A stretch of DNA of 37,858 bases from the NCBI RefSeq assembly GCF_900101865.1, contig NZ_FNAH01000015.1:1-37858 (forward strand), in the 5' to 3' direction. This document shows, in pieces, positions 14,704 through 23,231 of this stretch (position 1 is its first letter; every line of letters begins with the position of its first letter). Origin of the DNA: Paracoccus isoporae (GTDB lineage Bacteria; Pseudomonadota; Alphaproteobacteria; Rhodobacterales; Rhodobacteraceae). The notes beneath the pieces are model-generated. The model saw only the letters and a program-made list of their open reading frames with translations, did not search any database and had not been told where the DNA came from. The translations under genes and the position numbers were made by a program.

Positions 14704-15747
14704 TCAAATGCCTGATTGATCCTTTCGCGGAAATACGAACGCTGTCGCTTCAGATCGCGGACCCATGACCCGGGTTGGACGGCCCGGCTCTGACACGTGA
14801 CCTCTGTGGTGTCCCTTGATCAGAACGACCTTGCCGCTCCGATAATGCCGTTCATGTTCATTCACCCAGTGACGGATCGGGCCGTTCCGACCGTCTCGCA
14901 CCGCACGTTCAAATTCGAGGCGCGCGCGCTGTTCGTGCATGTGCGCCGCAGCTTGCGGGCCGATCCGTATGGTGTGATGAGACTTTCCAGCGCCGAGGAT
15001 CCACGACTTCCCGAACTTGCGCGCGGTCTTCAGCTCCTTTGGTGAGAATGTGACAGCTTCTGTCGGAATGATCCCGCCCAGGTCCGGGGAAGTCAGCATC
15101 GCGAATAGCGCGTATGGGATGAAGAGATCCGAGGCTGTGTCGACCAATGAAATCTGTGCACGACCGCAAATTTCTTCCTTCGCCATACCACGCTTGGACA
15201 GCAAATCGGCCATGTAATCGTGCATCTGAGGCTGAAAGGAGTTAAGCCCACCTTGTTCAGGACGCCCGAATCGCAAGGTAAAAAACGGATCGACGATCCT
15301 GCCCCCCGAGTCGCAGCTGAACATCGTCGCCGTCAGAGCATCTGTTTCCCGATCATCGATCAGATAACCGCGCTTCCCCGAGCCCGATGGGTTCTCGTGG
15401 TGCTCTATCACAGGAGAGCCTCGCCTGACGCGCGCCACGACCAATTCGCGATAATCGAACTCGACCCATGCAACCTTTCCGGGAGGCTCGACTTCTCCCA
15501 AGAAGGTCAATGCTGCAACGTTCTCGTCGTCGGTCCTGTCCTGAATCGTGTCATGCAGCGTATCGGCATAGGCAGCCGCAGCGTGATCGAGCAAATAGAT
15601 CTTTGCCTGCTGCAGAGCATCGATGGTATATTGTCGAAAGTTCAGCAGTTCGTCGGTTTTTACGAGATGCCAAACTGGGTCATTTTGCGGCGCGGACTTG
15701 TTCGCCAACGACGCGCCGTAGGTCGAAATCAAATTTCTGAAGAGCAT
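14704..15747 (-). CDS. Conserved protein of unknown function, 347 aa
   Basis: The open frame is long and protein-like, and I do not recognise the family. The N-terminal third is helical, the middle has acidic TLHDTIQDRTDDENVAALTFLGEVEPPGKVAWVEFDYRELVV, and the C-terminus is basic and aromatic-rich (IRHWVNEHERHYRSGKVVLI, then KGHHRGH). No signal peptide, membrane segment, nucleotide-binding motif or obvious catalytic triad is seen. The His/Arg-rich tail could bind nucleic acid. The gene lies on the same strand as the recombinase module but upstream of a divergent HTH gene, so it has its own promoter. A convincing ribosome-binding site before ATG 15747 is lacking. It could be mobile-element cargo or phage-derived. 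Confidence 0.6.
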   Translation of the reverse strand: MLFRNLISTYGASLANKSAPQNDPVWHLVKTDELLNFRQYTIDALQQAKIYLLDHAAAAYADTLHDTIQDRTDDENVAALTFLGEVEPPGKVAWVEFDYRELVVARVRRGSPVIEHHENPSGSGKRGYLIDDRETDALTATMFSCDSGGRIVDPFFTLRFGRPEQGGLNSFQPQMHDYMADLLSKRGMAKEEICGRAQISLVDTASDLFIPYALFAMLTSPDLGGIIPTEAVTFSPKELKTARKFGKSWILGAGKSHHTIRIGPQAAAHMHEQRARLEFERAVRDGRNGPIRHWVNEHERHYRSGKVVLIKGHHRGHVSEPGRPTRVMGPRSEATAFVFPRKDQSGI

Positions 15748-16161
15748 AAGCGCAGGACTTTTCTAGGACGCTGCCTACCATCCTCGCTCGTGCAATGGGG
15801 TTCAAGACTTTTCGGGAATATTGCGTTGGGAGCTAAGTCAAGTGGGCCGGAGGTACCCGCCAGTGCCTGCGGCTGCGCGCCAATGCATGCGAGTGCGGTT
15901 TTTCTGCTTCGGTGTTGATGTGGCGTTGATGTAGACGGCCGAAACGCCGGTGGTATGTTGATACCATCGGATTATCTATTTGATACGTGGGAATTTTTTG
16001 GTTGCGGAGCTCGATTTGGACACTGTTTCTCAACGATGACGTCTTCACGAGCAGTGAATTTCCGACGCTAGAGCGGCATGACGCTCATCTGAATCCTCGG
16101 GGATTCCTGTGAAGGCTTTCTTCTGATTCTGTTCGCGTAGGACAGATTTGGAGGAGATCAG
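15748..16161. other. Non-coding interval with short repeats next to an IS630 fragment
   Basis: No gene is credible here; short minus-strand frames lack any recognisable domain. Visible structure comprises the repeat GTTGATGTGGC/GTTGATGTAGA at about 15914-15935, the inverted repeat TGGTAT-GTTG-ATACCA (15951-15966) and the inverted repeat GAATCC-TCGG-GGATTC (16091-16106). The last probably belongs to the IS630 left end or its leader, because it lies just before the transposase start. The first two may belong to the left boundary of the recombinase element. Confidence 0.4.
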
Positions 16162-16419
16162 ATGAGCAAGGCACTTTCGATGGATTTGCGAGAGCGGGCG
16201 ATGGCTCGGCTGGCGGATGGTGAGACGATCCGACAGGTCGCTGCGGCCTTGAGCGTCGCGCCCTCAAGTGTTGTGAAGTGGTCGCCGCGGCTGCGCCGGA
16301 CCGGCAGTGTGGCCGCGGGCAAACTCGGCGGACATGTGCCACCGAAGATTTCCGGGGCGAATGAGGTCTGGCTGCGCGACCGGATCAGGACGCCCTTCAC
16401 CCTGCGCGGTCTGGTTTAG
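16162..16419 (+). pseudogene. IS630-family transposase, N-terminal fragment
   Basis: An 85-aa fragment of an IS630-type OrfA transposase. It keeps the HTH domain (LRERAMARLADGETIRQVAA, SVAPSSVVKWSPR) and the family signature RDRIRTPFTLRGLV, then stops at TAG 16417-16419. Family members go on with an AELAERGLKVDYRSVW-like stretch and the DDE domain, which are absent. The start is well formed (TTGGAGGAGATCAG before ATG 16162). The stop overlaps the pseudoazurin stop on the other strand, so the deletion joint lies at the edge of the alcohol oxidation cluster. Confidence 0.88.
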
Positions 16420-16913
16420 GCCTGCAGGTCGAGCCCGCCAACCTCGGCCCATATTTCCGCAAACACGTCGGCACCCTTGCCGCGAAGTTTGGCGGCTTTG
16501 GCGGCCTCCAAATTGGTCATCATGCCATCGCCTTTCACAACGACCAGCCCCACCATTCCCATCGCATGATGCGGCGTGCATTCGTAGCCGTAGAAGCCCG
16601 GCAAGGTCAGGGTAACTTCGATTTCCTGGTTGATCTTGCCCTTCCAGGTCTCTGCACCCTCGGGGATCATGCCCCTGATCGAGGCACTGTTATGGGTTTT
16701 TTCGGTCGGCACGAACTTGACCGTGTCGCCCGACTCGACGACCAGCAATCGCGGCGAGAAGATGTTGCGCAATGCCGGATCGTCCGGGCTTTTGGTCAGC
16801 ATCATGACTTCATGGGCTGTGGCGGCGCGGGACCGGCTGGGCAGTGCGAAAACAGCAGTTGTTGCGGCAGCAGAGATCAGCGCCGTGCGGCGGGTCATCA
16901 AAAGCGACATCAT
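16416..16913 (-). CDS. Pseudoazurin-type blue copper protein
   Basis: A 165-aa periplasmic cupredoxin with an N-terminal signal peptide (MTRRTALISAAATTAVFALP, preceded by two other Met codons; twin Arg suggests Tat export). The copper ligands are visible: His in EKTHNSAS, and CTPHHAMGM supplying Cys, His at +3 and Met at +8, as in pseudoazurin. The C-terminal helical extension is somewhat longer than in typical pseudoazurins. It lies 86 bp downstream of the PQQ dehydrogenase gene on the same strand, with a hairpin in between, so it may accept electrons from that enzyme or from the cytochrome c. Pseudoazurin is better known as a donor to nitrite reductase in Paracoccus; here the context favours alcohol oxidation. 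Confidence 0.86.
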   Translation of the reverse strand: MMSLLMTRRTALISAAATTAVFALPSRSRAATAHEVMMLTKSPDDPALRNIFSPRLLVVESGDTVKFVPTEKTHNSASIRGMIPEGAETWKGKINQEIEVTLTLPGFYGYECTPHHAMGMVGLVVVKGDGMMTNLEAAKAAKLRGKGADVFAEIWAEVGGLDLQA

Positions 16914-16946
16914 GTTTCTCCGGGTTTTTAAGGTTTTTCAGTGTCA

Positions 16947-16976
16947 GGCAGGCGCCACGCGGACATGGCGCCTGCC
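16947..16976 (-). terminator. Perfect 11-bp stem hairpin between the PQQ dehydrogenase and pseudoazurin genes
   Basis: GGCAGGCGCCA and TGGCGCCTGCC pair perfectly around an eight-base loop. The stem is stable, but no U-tract follows in the minus-strand transcript (the bases beyond are A-rich), so it is more likely an attenuating or mRNA-stabilising element than a full intrinsic terminator. It would let pseudoazurin be expressed at a level different from that of the dehydrogenase. Confidence 0.55.
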
Positions 16977-16999
16977 CCGGACCGTCCCTCGATCCCTTT

Positions 17000-18736
17000 T
17001 CAGTTCGGCAGTTTGAACACCCAGATCGAACCGCCCTGGTTGAGGTAGTTCACCTTCTTGGCGACCTCCCCCCCCCAGAGCGGCACAGCACCGCCCCAGC
17101 CAGAGGCAACGGCGACATATTGCTGTCCGTCCATTTCCCAGGTGACGGGCTGGCCGACGACGCCCGAGCCGGTCTGGAACGACCAGAGTTCCTCGCCCGT
17201 TTCGTCATCAAACGCCTTGAGGAAGCCCTCGGGCGTGCCGGCAAAGACCAGACCGCCGGCGGTTGTCATGACCCCACCCCAGAGCGGCGCGGCATTCTTG
17301 TAAGTCCACTTGATCTCGCCGGTGTTCGGGTCGATCGCCTTCAAGGCGCCGATATGGTCCTCGAACAGCGGTTTGATGGTAAAACCAGCACCCAGATAGG
17401 CCGCGCCTTTCTTGTAGCTGATCGGCTCGTTCCAGATATCCATGCCCCATTCGTTCGAGGGCACATAGAACAGCTCGGTCTTCTGCGAATAGGCCATCGG
17501 CATCCAGTTCTTGCCGCCAAGGAAGCCCGGCACGGCAAACACCGTCTCGCCCTTGGCACCATCGGCAGCGGCTGCGGGATCGCCCGGACGATTGGCCACG
17601 TTCCAGACCGGAACGCCGTCAGTGCCGATCTCGCTGGCCCAGTTCACCTGCTCGACAAAGGGTGTCGCGCGTACAAAGCCGCCATCGGCTTCGTTCAGGA
17701 TATAGAAGAACCCGTTGCGGTCGGCGGTCGCCAGTTGCCGCGTGCCATCGGTGGCGGTGAAGGGCACGACCTCGTTGACGCCGTCAAAGTCCCAGCCTTC
17801 ATTCGGGGTGGTCTGGAAATGCCACTTGATCTCGCCCGTGGCCGGATCAAGCCCGATGCGCGAGGCGGCATAAAGGTTGTCGCCGGGCCGCAGATGCGAG
17901 TTCCAAGGCGAGGGGTTGCCGGTGCCGACAATGACCGTATCGGTCTCGGCATTATAGCTGGCGCCCATCCATGTCGCGCCGCCGCCGGTTTTCCATGCAT
18001 CGCCTTCCCAGGACGCGTTAAGCGTGCCGGTCATGGTCGTTTCTTCGCCGTTCAGCGTACCGGTATGGCCTTCGATGACCGGGCGGGTCCAGACCAGTTC
18101 GCCGGTATCGGCATTGCGAGCCTGCATTTCGCCAACGACACCGAATTCGCCGCCAGAATTCCCGGTGATGACCAGCCCGTTCACGATCAGCGGCGCGGCG
18201 GTATAGGAATAGCCGGCCTTGTAATCCGCGATCTCGTCACGCCAGACCGCCTTGCCGGTTTTCAGATCCAGCGCCACCAGACGCGCGTCCAGCGTGCCAA
18301 AGATGATCTTGTCATTCCAGATGGCAGCACCCCGGTTGACCACGTCGCAGCAAGGCAGGATGCCTTCGGGCAGGCGGGCATCATATTGCCAAAGCTCTTC
18401 GCCCGTGCGGGCGTCGATCGCATAAAGGCGCGAATAAGAGCCGGTGACATACATCACGCCATCATAGATCAGCGGCTGGGTTTCCTGCCCGCGCTGCTTC
18501 TCGCCACCCATCGAGAAGACCCAAGCCGGCACAAGCTGGCCAACATTTTCCTTGTTGACCATCTCCAGCGGGCTGAAGCGCTGAAGGTCGCGACCCAATC
18601 CGTTGGTCACGATCTGGTTGGTTGTGGTCGCATCATTGGCGATCATTTCTTCCGTCACATTGGCGAGCGCGGCGCCACCGCTCAGAACGGTGGTCAGCAG
18701 CGCAGCCTTGAGCATACGCGAGCGCGATCCGAACAT
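17000..18736 (-). CDS. exaA: PQQ-dependent alcohol dehydrogenase (quinoprotein, ExaA/PedE-like)
   Basis: A 578-aa periplasmic quinoprotein with a signal peptide ([18 protein letters not shown], after MFGSRSR). The eight-bladed propeller carries the vicinal disulfide C129-C130 in [10 protein letters not shown], the metal/PQQ ligand Glu in [10 protein letters not shown], Asn in [10 protein letters not shown] and the catalytic Asp in RPGDNLY. Trp-docking repeats such as [10 protein letters not shown] recur. It oxidises primary alcohols to aldehydes and passes electrons to cytochrome c or a cupredoxin. A good ribosome-binding site (GGAGGAGG) precedes the ATG. Whether it uses calcium or a lanthanide cannot be settled from what I can see. 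It is divergent from an ABC importer across a region with two CGACC-type palindromes. Confidence 0.93.
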   Translation of the reverse strand: MFGSRSRMLKAALLTTVLSGGAALANVTEEMIANDATTTNQIVTNGLGRDLQRFSPLEMVNKENVGQLVPAWVFSMGGEKQRGQETQPLIYDGVMYVTGSYSRLYAIDARTGEELWQYDARLPEGILPCCDVVNRGAAIWNDKIIFGTLDARLVALDLKTGKAVWRDEIADYKAGYSYTAAPLIVNGLVITGNSGGEFGVVGEMQARNADTGELVWTRPVIEGHTGTLNGEETTMTGTLNASWEGDAWKTGGGATWMGASYNAETDTVIVGTGNPSPWNSHLRPGDNLYAASRIGLDPATGEIKWHFQTTPNEGWDFDGVNEVVPFTATDGTRQLATADRNGFFYILNEADGGFVRATPFVEQVNWASEIGTDGVPVWNVANRPGDPAAAADGAKGETVFAVPGFLGGKNWMPMAYSQKTELFYVPSNEWGMDIWNEPISYKKGAAYLGAGFTIKPLFEDHIGALKAIDPNTGEIKWTYKNAAPLWGGVMTTAGGLVFAGTPEGFLKAFDDETGEELWSFQTGSGVVGQPVTWEMDGQQYVAVASGWGGAVPLWGGEVAKKVNYLNQGGSIWVFKLPN

Positions 18737-18796
18737 TTTTCATCCTCCTCCGCTGAAAGTCGTTCTTCGCGCAGTATTCGCCCTCGCCCCACCGGC

Positions 18797-18830
18797 GCAT
18801 ATGCGACCTTGGTCGCTACGACTTTGGTCG
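18797..18830. promoter_or_regulatory. Shared operator, tandem copies CGACCTTGGTCG and CGACTTTGGTCG
   Basis: CATATG followed by CGACCTTGGTCG (18804-18815), then CTA, then CGACTTTGGTCG (18819-18830). The first 19 bp (18797-18815) recur perfectly at 32216-32234. It lies between the divergent PQQ dehydrogenase and substrate-binding protein genes, 67 and 65 bp from their starts. The palindromic CGACC-N2-GGTCG half-sites suggest a dimeric activator, with two sites here. Confidence 0.78.
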
Positions 18831-18895
18831 CGTGGCGCGATGCCGGGCGATGCCGGATCATCCCAAAGCGGAGATGCAGAATCGGAAGGAATGCG

Positions 18896-19852
18896 ATGCG
18901 CGATTTCAGGAAACTAGCGCTTGGGGCGATCACTGGATGGCTGTCGATGCTGGCCCTTGGCGCCGCACATTCTGCCGAGTTGAAAATCGCCACGCTGGAG
19001 TCCGGGACCGTCAATTGGGAGCTGGACACGATTCGCGCCAACGGCTTGGACGAAAAGAACGGCTTCACGATGTCGGTCATGGGCGTGGCCGCCAATGACG
19101 CCGCCCGCATCGCCCTTCAGGGCGGCGAAGCGGATGCCATCGTGTCGGACTGGATCTGGGCCGCAAAAATGCGCGCAAGCGGCCAGGATTTCGTCTTCAT
19201 CCCCTATTCGACAGCCGTGGGCGGGGTCATGGTCGCGGGCGACAGCGACATGGACAGCCTTGACGATCTGTTCGACCAGAAAATCGGCATTGCCGGCGGT
19301 CCGCTGGACAAATCCTGGATCATCCTGCGCGCCTATGCGCTGCAGGAATACGGGGTCGATCTGGCTGCAAGGACCGAACCGGTCTTCGGCGCGCCGCCCC
19401 TTATCATGGCCTCGGCGATTGATGGCGATGTCGCGGGGGCGATCAACTTCTGGCATTTCAACGCCAAACAAGAGGCCGCCGGAATGCGGGTGCTGCTGTC
19501 GGTCGTGGATGCGGCGGCGGCACTTGGGCTTGACCCTGAGATCCCGCTTCTGGGCTATGTCGTGCGCGGCGATGTTGCGCCCGAGCTTATCAAGGGTCTT
19601 GCCGATGCCTCGAATGAGGCGAAGCAGATCCTTGCAAGTGACGATACCGCCTGGGACGCCATGCGGCCCGGCATGAACGCCAAGGACGACGCCGAGTTCG
19701 CGGCGCTCAAGGCGGGCTATCGTGCCGGCATCCCATCGGTTGCAGAGGTCGACGTGCAGCAGGTCGCCAAGACCTTCGATCTGATGGCGCGTCTTGGGGG
19801 GCCGGATCTTGTGGGCGACATGACCGAGCTGCCCGATGGCCTTTTTAACTAG
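18896..19852 (+). CDS. Periplasmic substrate-binding protein, nitrate/sulfonate/taurine type
   Basis: A 318-aa SsuA/NMT1-like periplasmic binding protein with a signal peptide (MRDFRKLALGAITGWLSMLALGAAHSAE). Family landmarks are the LKIATLESGTVNWELDTIRANGLDEKNGF opening, the hydrophobic-small AARIALQGGEADAIVSDWIW stretch, and GIAGGPLDKSWIILRAYALQE. ATG 18896 was chosen because it gives an exact signal peptide and a GGAAGGA site precedes it; an open frame runs much further upstream antisense to the dehydrogenase and is spurious. It overlaps the permease gene by 17 bp, so this is the first gene of an importer operon. The substrate is unknown. The context suggests something related to alcohol or metal supply to the PQQ enzyme, but this is only a guess. 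Confidence 0.86.
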   Translation: MRDFRKLALGAITGWLSMLALGAAHSAELKIATLESGTVNWELDTIRANGLDEKNGFTMSVMGVAANDAARIALQGGEADAIVSDWIWAAKMRASGQDFVFIPYSTAVGGVMVAGDSDMDSLDDLFDQKIGIAGGPLDKSWIILRAYALQEYGVDLAARTEPVFGAPPLIMASAIDGDVAGAINFWHFNAKQEAAGMRVLLSVVDAAAALGLDPEIPLLGYVVRGDVAPELIKGLADASNEAKQILASDDTAWDAMRPGMNAKDDAEFAALKAGYRAGIPSVAEVDVQQVAKTFDLMARLGGPDLVGDMTELPDGLFN

Positions 19853-20654
19853 CGTCACCGGAAAAGCGCGGCCGGCCCCCGGTCGTGCCACGCAGTCACC
19901 ACCCGCCACCCGGCGCGGCCTTACGGCGCTTGTTTCGATCCTGATGCTTCTGGGCAGTTGGGCCGTGCTGGCCTATCTGCTGAATGACCCCACACGCGCG
20001 CCATCACCGTTCCAGATCCTGCCGATCCTCGTCTCCGAGACCTTGTCGGGCGCGCTGCCCCATCAACTGGGCATCACACTTGGCCGGGTTGCGATCTCCT
20101 TCGCGCTGGCAATGCTGATTGGCGCAGCGCTCGGGCTGGCCATGGGGACGCATGACCGGCTGAATGCCTGGGCCGATCCGTGGCTGGTGGTGGCGCTGAA
20201 CATCCCCGCGCTTGTCACCATCGTGCTGTCCTATCTGTGGCTGGGCCTGGGCGAAACCGCCGCCATCGTCGCAGTGGTCGCGAACAAGGTTCCACTGGTC
20301 ACCGTGCTGGTGCGCGAGGGCGCGAAGGTGATCGACCCTGACCTTGACGAAATGGCCGCCGCTTACCGCATGTCCCGCAGCGACCGGCTGCGCCACCTGA
20401 TCCTGCCGCAACTTGCCCCGTCGCTGGCAGGGGCGGCAAGATCAGGACTGGCGCTGATCTGGAAGATCGTTCTGGTGGTCGAGTTTCTGGGCCGTAGTTC
20501 CGGCATGGGCTTCAAGATCCATCTCTATTTCCAGATGTTCGATATCCCCCGCGTCATCGCCTATGCGCTTGCCTTCATCATCGTGATGCTGGCCATCGAA
20601 TGGCTGGTCATGCAGCCGCTGGAACGCGCGGCCAGTCGCTGGCGCGCGCCATGA
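19836..20654 (+). CDS. ABC importer permease (SsuC/TauC-like)
   Basis: A 272-aa inner-membrane permease with about six hydrophobic segments. The EAA loop appears as EMAAAYRMSRSDRLRHLILP, contacting the ATPase. The start overlaps the end of the binding-protein gene, and the stop overlaps the ATPase start (ATGA), so the three genes form one tightly packed operon. The first 25 residues are polar and Pro/Ala-rich before the first membrane helix, which is normal for the SsuC type. It is predicted to import the ligand of the SsuA-like binding protein. Confidence 0.88.
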   Translation: MAFLTSVTGKARPAPGRATQSPPATRRGLTALVSILMLLGSWAVLAYLLNDPTRAPSPFQILPILVSETLSGALPHQLGITLGRVAISFALAMLIGAALGLAMGTHDRLNAWADPWLVVALNIPALVTIVLSYLWLGLGETAAIVAVVANKVPLVTVLVREGAKVIDPDLDEMAAAYRMSRSDRLRHLILPQLAPSLAGAARSGLALIWKIVLVVEFLGRSSGMGFKIHLYFQMFDIPRVIAYALAFIIVMLAIEWLVMQPLERAASRWRAP

Positions 20655-21274
20655 TCCGGGCCGAGATCCAGTCAAAGTGCTTCGGCGCCAAGCAGGTGCT
20701 CGATCCCATTACGCTGGAGGTCGCACGGGGCGAGGTGCTGGCGATCGAGGGCTCCTCGGGCGTCGGCAAATCGACGCTTCTGCGCATCCTCGCCAGTCTG
20801 GACGATGATTTTGATGGCCGTGTCGAAGCCACTGGCCGGATGAGCATGGTCTTTCAGGAACCGCGCCTGATGCCCTGGCGCAACGTCGGCGACAATATTC
20901 GCCTGACCACGCGGGCAACCGCAGGTGCAATAGGTCAGATGCTGACCCGTGTCGGGCTGGCGGGTCACGAAAACACCTATCCGCGCGCCCTGTCGCTGGG
21001 ACAGGCCCGGCGCGTGGCGCTGGCACGGGCCTTCGTCGTGCCGCCCAACATCCTGATCCTTGACGAGCCCTTCACCTCGCTGGACCCGGACCGCGTGGCC
21101 GACCTGCTGGTGCTGACGCGCGAGTTAATCGACAGCCATCGTCCGGCGACGATCTTCGTGACCCATAGCAGGCACGAGGCGCGCCAGCTTGCCGATCGGC
21201 GCGCGGAGCTTACGGGCCAGCCGGCCAGATTGGTCAGCAAGACAGGGGATATGCCACAGATGCAGACCGCCTAG
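20651..21274 (+). CDS. ABC importer ATP-binding protein (SsuB/TauB-like)
   Basis: A 207-aa ATPase with Walker A GSSGVGKST, the Q-loop in VFQEPRLMPW, signature LSLGQARRVALARAF and Walker B ILILDEPFTSLD, then the H-loop in FVTHSRHEA. VFQEPRLMPW is characteristic of nitrate/sulfonate-type transporters. It is at the short end for the family. ATG 20651 is coupled to the permease stop; a longer frame upstream is out of context. The stop TAG shares bases with the stop of the convergent PedC-like gene (CTAG), so the two operons meet with no intergenic space. Confidence 0.88.
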   Translation: MIRAEIQSKCFGAKQVLDPITLEVARGEVLAIEGSSGVGKSTLLRILASLDDDFDGRVEATGRMSMVFQEPRLMPWRNVGDNIRLTTRATAGAIGQMLTRVGLAGHENTYPRALSLGQARRVALARAFVVPPNILILDEPFTSLDPDRVADLLVLTRELIDSHRPATIFVTHSRHEARQLADRRAELTGQPARLVSKTGDMPQMQTA

Positions 21275-22059
21275 GCCTTGCTGCGCTGCAACCCGCGCCG
21301 GGGATCATAGAAGAAAACGGCAAGCGCAAAGAAGACGGCGCCACAACCCAGCACCACCAGCAAAGGAACCGGGGCGATCTGGCCGTAGAGGGCAAAGCGG
21401 ATCAGCTCGACCGCATGAGAAAACGGGTTCATCGCGCAGATATCGCGCAGGAGTGGCGAGCTTTCGGCCATTTTCCACAACGGATAAAGCGCCGTCGACA
21501 GGAAGAACATCGGGAAGATCACGAAGTTCATCACTCCGGCAAAGTTTTCCAGCCGCGAGATTGTCGCCGACAGCAACAGCCCCAGCGAACCCAGCATCAT
21601 CCCCGACAGGATCAGCGCTGGAAGGATGAACGCCAGCCCGGAAAGCGGGATATCCACCCCGATCAGCAGGGCGACGACCAGAAACGCATAGACCTGCGCG
21701 ACCGCGACCACGGTGCCCGCGAACAGCTTTGCGAACAGGATGAACGGGCGCGGCAAGGGGCTGCTCAGCAGCAGCCGCATGGTCCCCATCTCGCGGTCAT
21801 AGACCAGCGACAGCGCGTTCTGCATGCCAGCGAACAGCAGGATCATGCCGCAAAGCCCCGGCGTGATATAAACCTCATAGGTGATATAGGTCTGGTAGGG
21901 CGGAATGATCGACAGGCCAAGTGCCGCCCGGAATCCGGCGGCAAAGACCACCAGCCAGACCAGCGGCCGCACCAGCGCCGCGAAGAACCGGCCCCGCTGG
22001 GACAGAAACCGGCGAAGCTCGCGCAGGGTGATGGCGGTCAGCGCGATGCGGTAACTCAT
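21271..22059 (-). CDS. pedC: ABC-2 type permease associated with PQQ alcohol oxidation (PedC-like)
   Basis: A 262-aa membrane protein of the ABC-2 exporter type. It has six hydrophobic segments and the conserved EMGTMRLLLSSPLPRPFILFAKLFAG loop between segments, plus the central SATISRLENFAGVMNFVIFP segment. It matches the permease that accompanies PQQ-dependent alcohol dehydrogenases in the ped cluster of Pseudomonas (family remembered as TIGR03861). The start at 22059 (MSYRI) overlaps the stop of the ATPase (ATGA); ten upstream in-frame residues lie inside that gene and are rejected. It probably pairs with the upstream ATPase to export or flip something linked to the alcohol oxidation system. 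The cargo is unknown. Confidence 0.88.
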   Translation of the reverse strand: MSYRIALTAITLRELRRFLSQRGRFFAALVRPLVWLVVFAAGFRAALGLSIIPPYQTYITYEVYITPGLCGMILLFAGMQNALSLVYDREMGTMRLLLSSPLPRPFILFAKLFAGTVVAVAQVYAFLVVALLIGVDIPLSGLAFILPALILSGMMLGSLGLLLSATISRLENFAGVMNFVIFPMFFLSTALYPLWKMAESSPLLRDICAMNPFSHAVELIRFALYGQIAPVPLLVVLGCGAVFFALAVFFYDPRRGLQRSKA

Positions 22060-22775
22060 GCCGGCACCCGCGTCTGACCCAGAAACCAATCATTCAGCAG
22101 CACCTGCCCGCGCAAGGCGCCTGCCTGCCCCGCCGCCAGCACCCGGCCCTTGTGCAGCAACACGAGGTCATCGCCATCCGAGATTTCGTCGACCAGATGC
22201 GTGGCCCAGAAGACGGCAAGCCCTTCATCCGCCGCAAGATCATGGACATGCCGGGTGATCGCCATGCGCGACGCCACATCCAGCCCCACGGTCGGCTCGT
22301 CCAGCACCAGAACCGAGGGCCGGTGCAGCAGCGCGCGGGCGATCTCCATACGGCGGCGATGACCGCCGTTAAGTTCGGCCGCGCGCTCGCCCAGGCGGTC
22401 GCGCATGTCCAGCCGGTCCATCGCCGCGTCGATGCGCTGATCCAACTCCTTGCCGGACATGCCGTGCAGCGCCCCGAAATAGCGCAGGTTATGGCGCACG
22501 GTCAGATCCAGATCCAATGTCTGCGCCTGAAACACGATGCCCAGCCTGCTTAGCGCCGCGCGTGGGTTGGTGGCGATGTCAAAGCCCTCGATCAGCACCC
22601 TGCCCCGACGCGTTGCGATCAACCCGCTGATCAGCGCGAAAAGCGTCGATTTCCCGGCACCGTTCGGCCCTAGCAGCGCCGTGAACCGGCCAGGTCCAGC
22701 CGTAAGGCTGACCCCATCCAGCGCGCGCTTGGCGCCATAGTTAAAGCTGACATCGGCGATGTTCAGCCCTGACAT
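22056..22775 (-). CDS. ABC transporter ATP-binding protein of the PQQ alcohol oxidation system
   Basis: A 239-aa ATPase that partners the ABC-2 permease downstream. Walker A GPNGAGKST is near residue 37, the Q-loop is in VFQAQTLDLDL, the signature LNGGHRRRMEIARAL is unusual in having NGGHRR in place of SGGQ, and Walker B is VLVLDEPTVGLD. The odd signature is typical of the PQQ-associated ATPase family (remembered as TIGR03864). The stop overlaps the permease start, giving translational coupling. It is part of a five-gene minus-strand operon: binding protein, propeller, small secreted protein, ATPase, permease. Confidence 0.88.
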   Translation of the reverse strand: MSGLNIADVSFNYGAKRALDGVSLTAGPGRFTALLGPNGAGKSTLFALISGLIATRRGRVLIEGFDIATNPRAALSRLGIVFQAQTLDLDLTVRHNLRYFGALHGMSGKELDQRIDAAMDRLDMRDRLGERAAELNGGHRRRMEIARALLHRPSVLVLDEPTVGLDVASRMAITRHVHDLAADEGLAVFWATHLVDEISDGDDLVLLHKGRVLAAGQAGALRGQVLLNDWFLGQTRVPA

Positions 22776-22778
22776 TGC

Positions 22779-23219
22779 CTATTCGATCACGATCTGCAGC
22801 CGCTGCGTCTCGCCACCATTCGGCACAGCCAGTTCATAGCTGCCCGGCTTGATGGCGACAAAGCCGATCTCCATCGTTCCGGCCTCGTCAAATTCCAGAC
22901 TGTCAAGGCCGAGCGGCCGGATCTCCAGCCCCTCGATGACGATCTCGTCGATCCAGATCGCACGCAGGAAGGCCGCCCCGGCAAGGGCAATCTCGCCCGA
23001 TCCGTCCGAGGTGATCTCGACCTCGTAATAGCCGCCCGATTTCAGCACCCATGGCTCACCAAGCGGTTCGCCGACGGACAGGATGATCTCGGGCAGGTCC
23101 CGCTTGTTCGGGCCGGCCAGAAGGCCCGCCGGCAGATCGTCGTCATCATCGGCATCCTGCGCGGCAGCGGGCAAGGCCAGGCAAAGCGCCAGCCCCATGG
23201 CGATCATCGGTTTCAGCAT
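22779..23219 (-). CDS. Secreted protein of unknown function in the PQQ system operon
   Basis: A 146-aa exported protein. The signal peptide MLKPMIAMGLALCLALPAAAQ is followed by an acidic DADDDDDLP linker. A beta-rich, cupredoxin-like domain follows (EPWVLKSGGYYEVEITSDGS, IAIKPGSYELAVPNGG), but no Cys, Met-His or other copper ligand set is evident. It is therefore not a blue copper protein despite the fold resemblance. The start lies 3 bp after the propeller gene region and the stop is 4 bp before the ATPase start, so it is co-translated. Proteins of this kind recur in PQQ alcohol dehydrogenase clusters, but I know no function. Confidence 0.65.
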   Translation of the reverse strand: MLKPMIAMGLALCLALPAAAQDADDDDDLPAGLLAGPNKRDLPEIILSVGEPLGEPWVLKSGGYYEVEITSDGSGEIALAGAAFLRAIWIDEIVIEGLEIRPLGLDSLEFDEAGTMEIGFVAIKPGSYELAVPNGGETQRLQIVIE

Positions 23220-23231
23220 GATTTTCCTCCG

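Noticed and set aside
16844..18895. A very long plus-strand open frame running upstream of the SsuA-like gene, antisense to the PQQ dehydrogenase
   Set aside because: It is a shadow caused by high third-position G+C of the dehydrogenase gene. The real protein starts at 18896 with a signal peptide and a ribosome-binding site.
22779..23219. Blue copper protein assignment for the secreted protein in the PedC operon
   Set aside because: The fold impression is cupredoxin-like, but the required Cys, His and Met ligands are absent.
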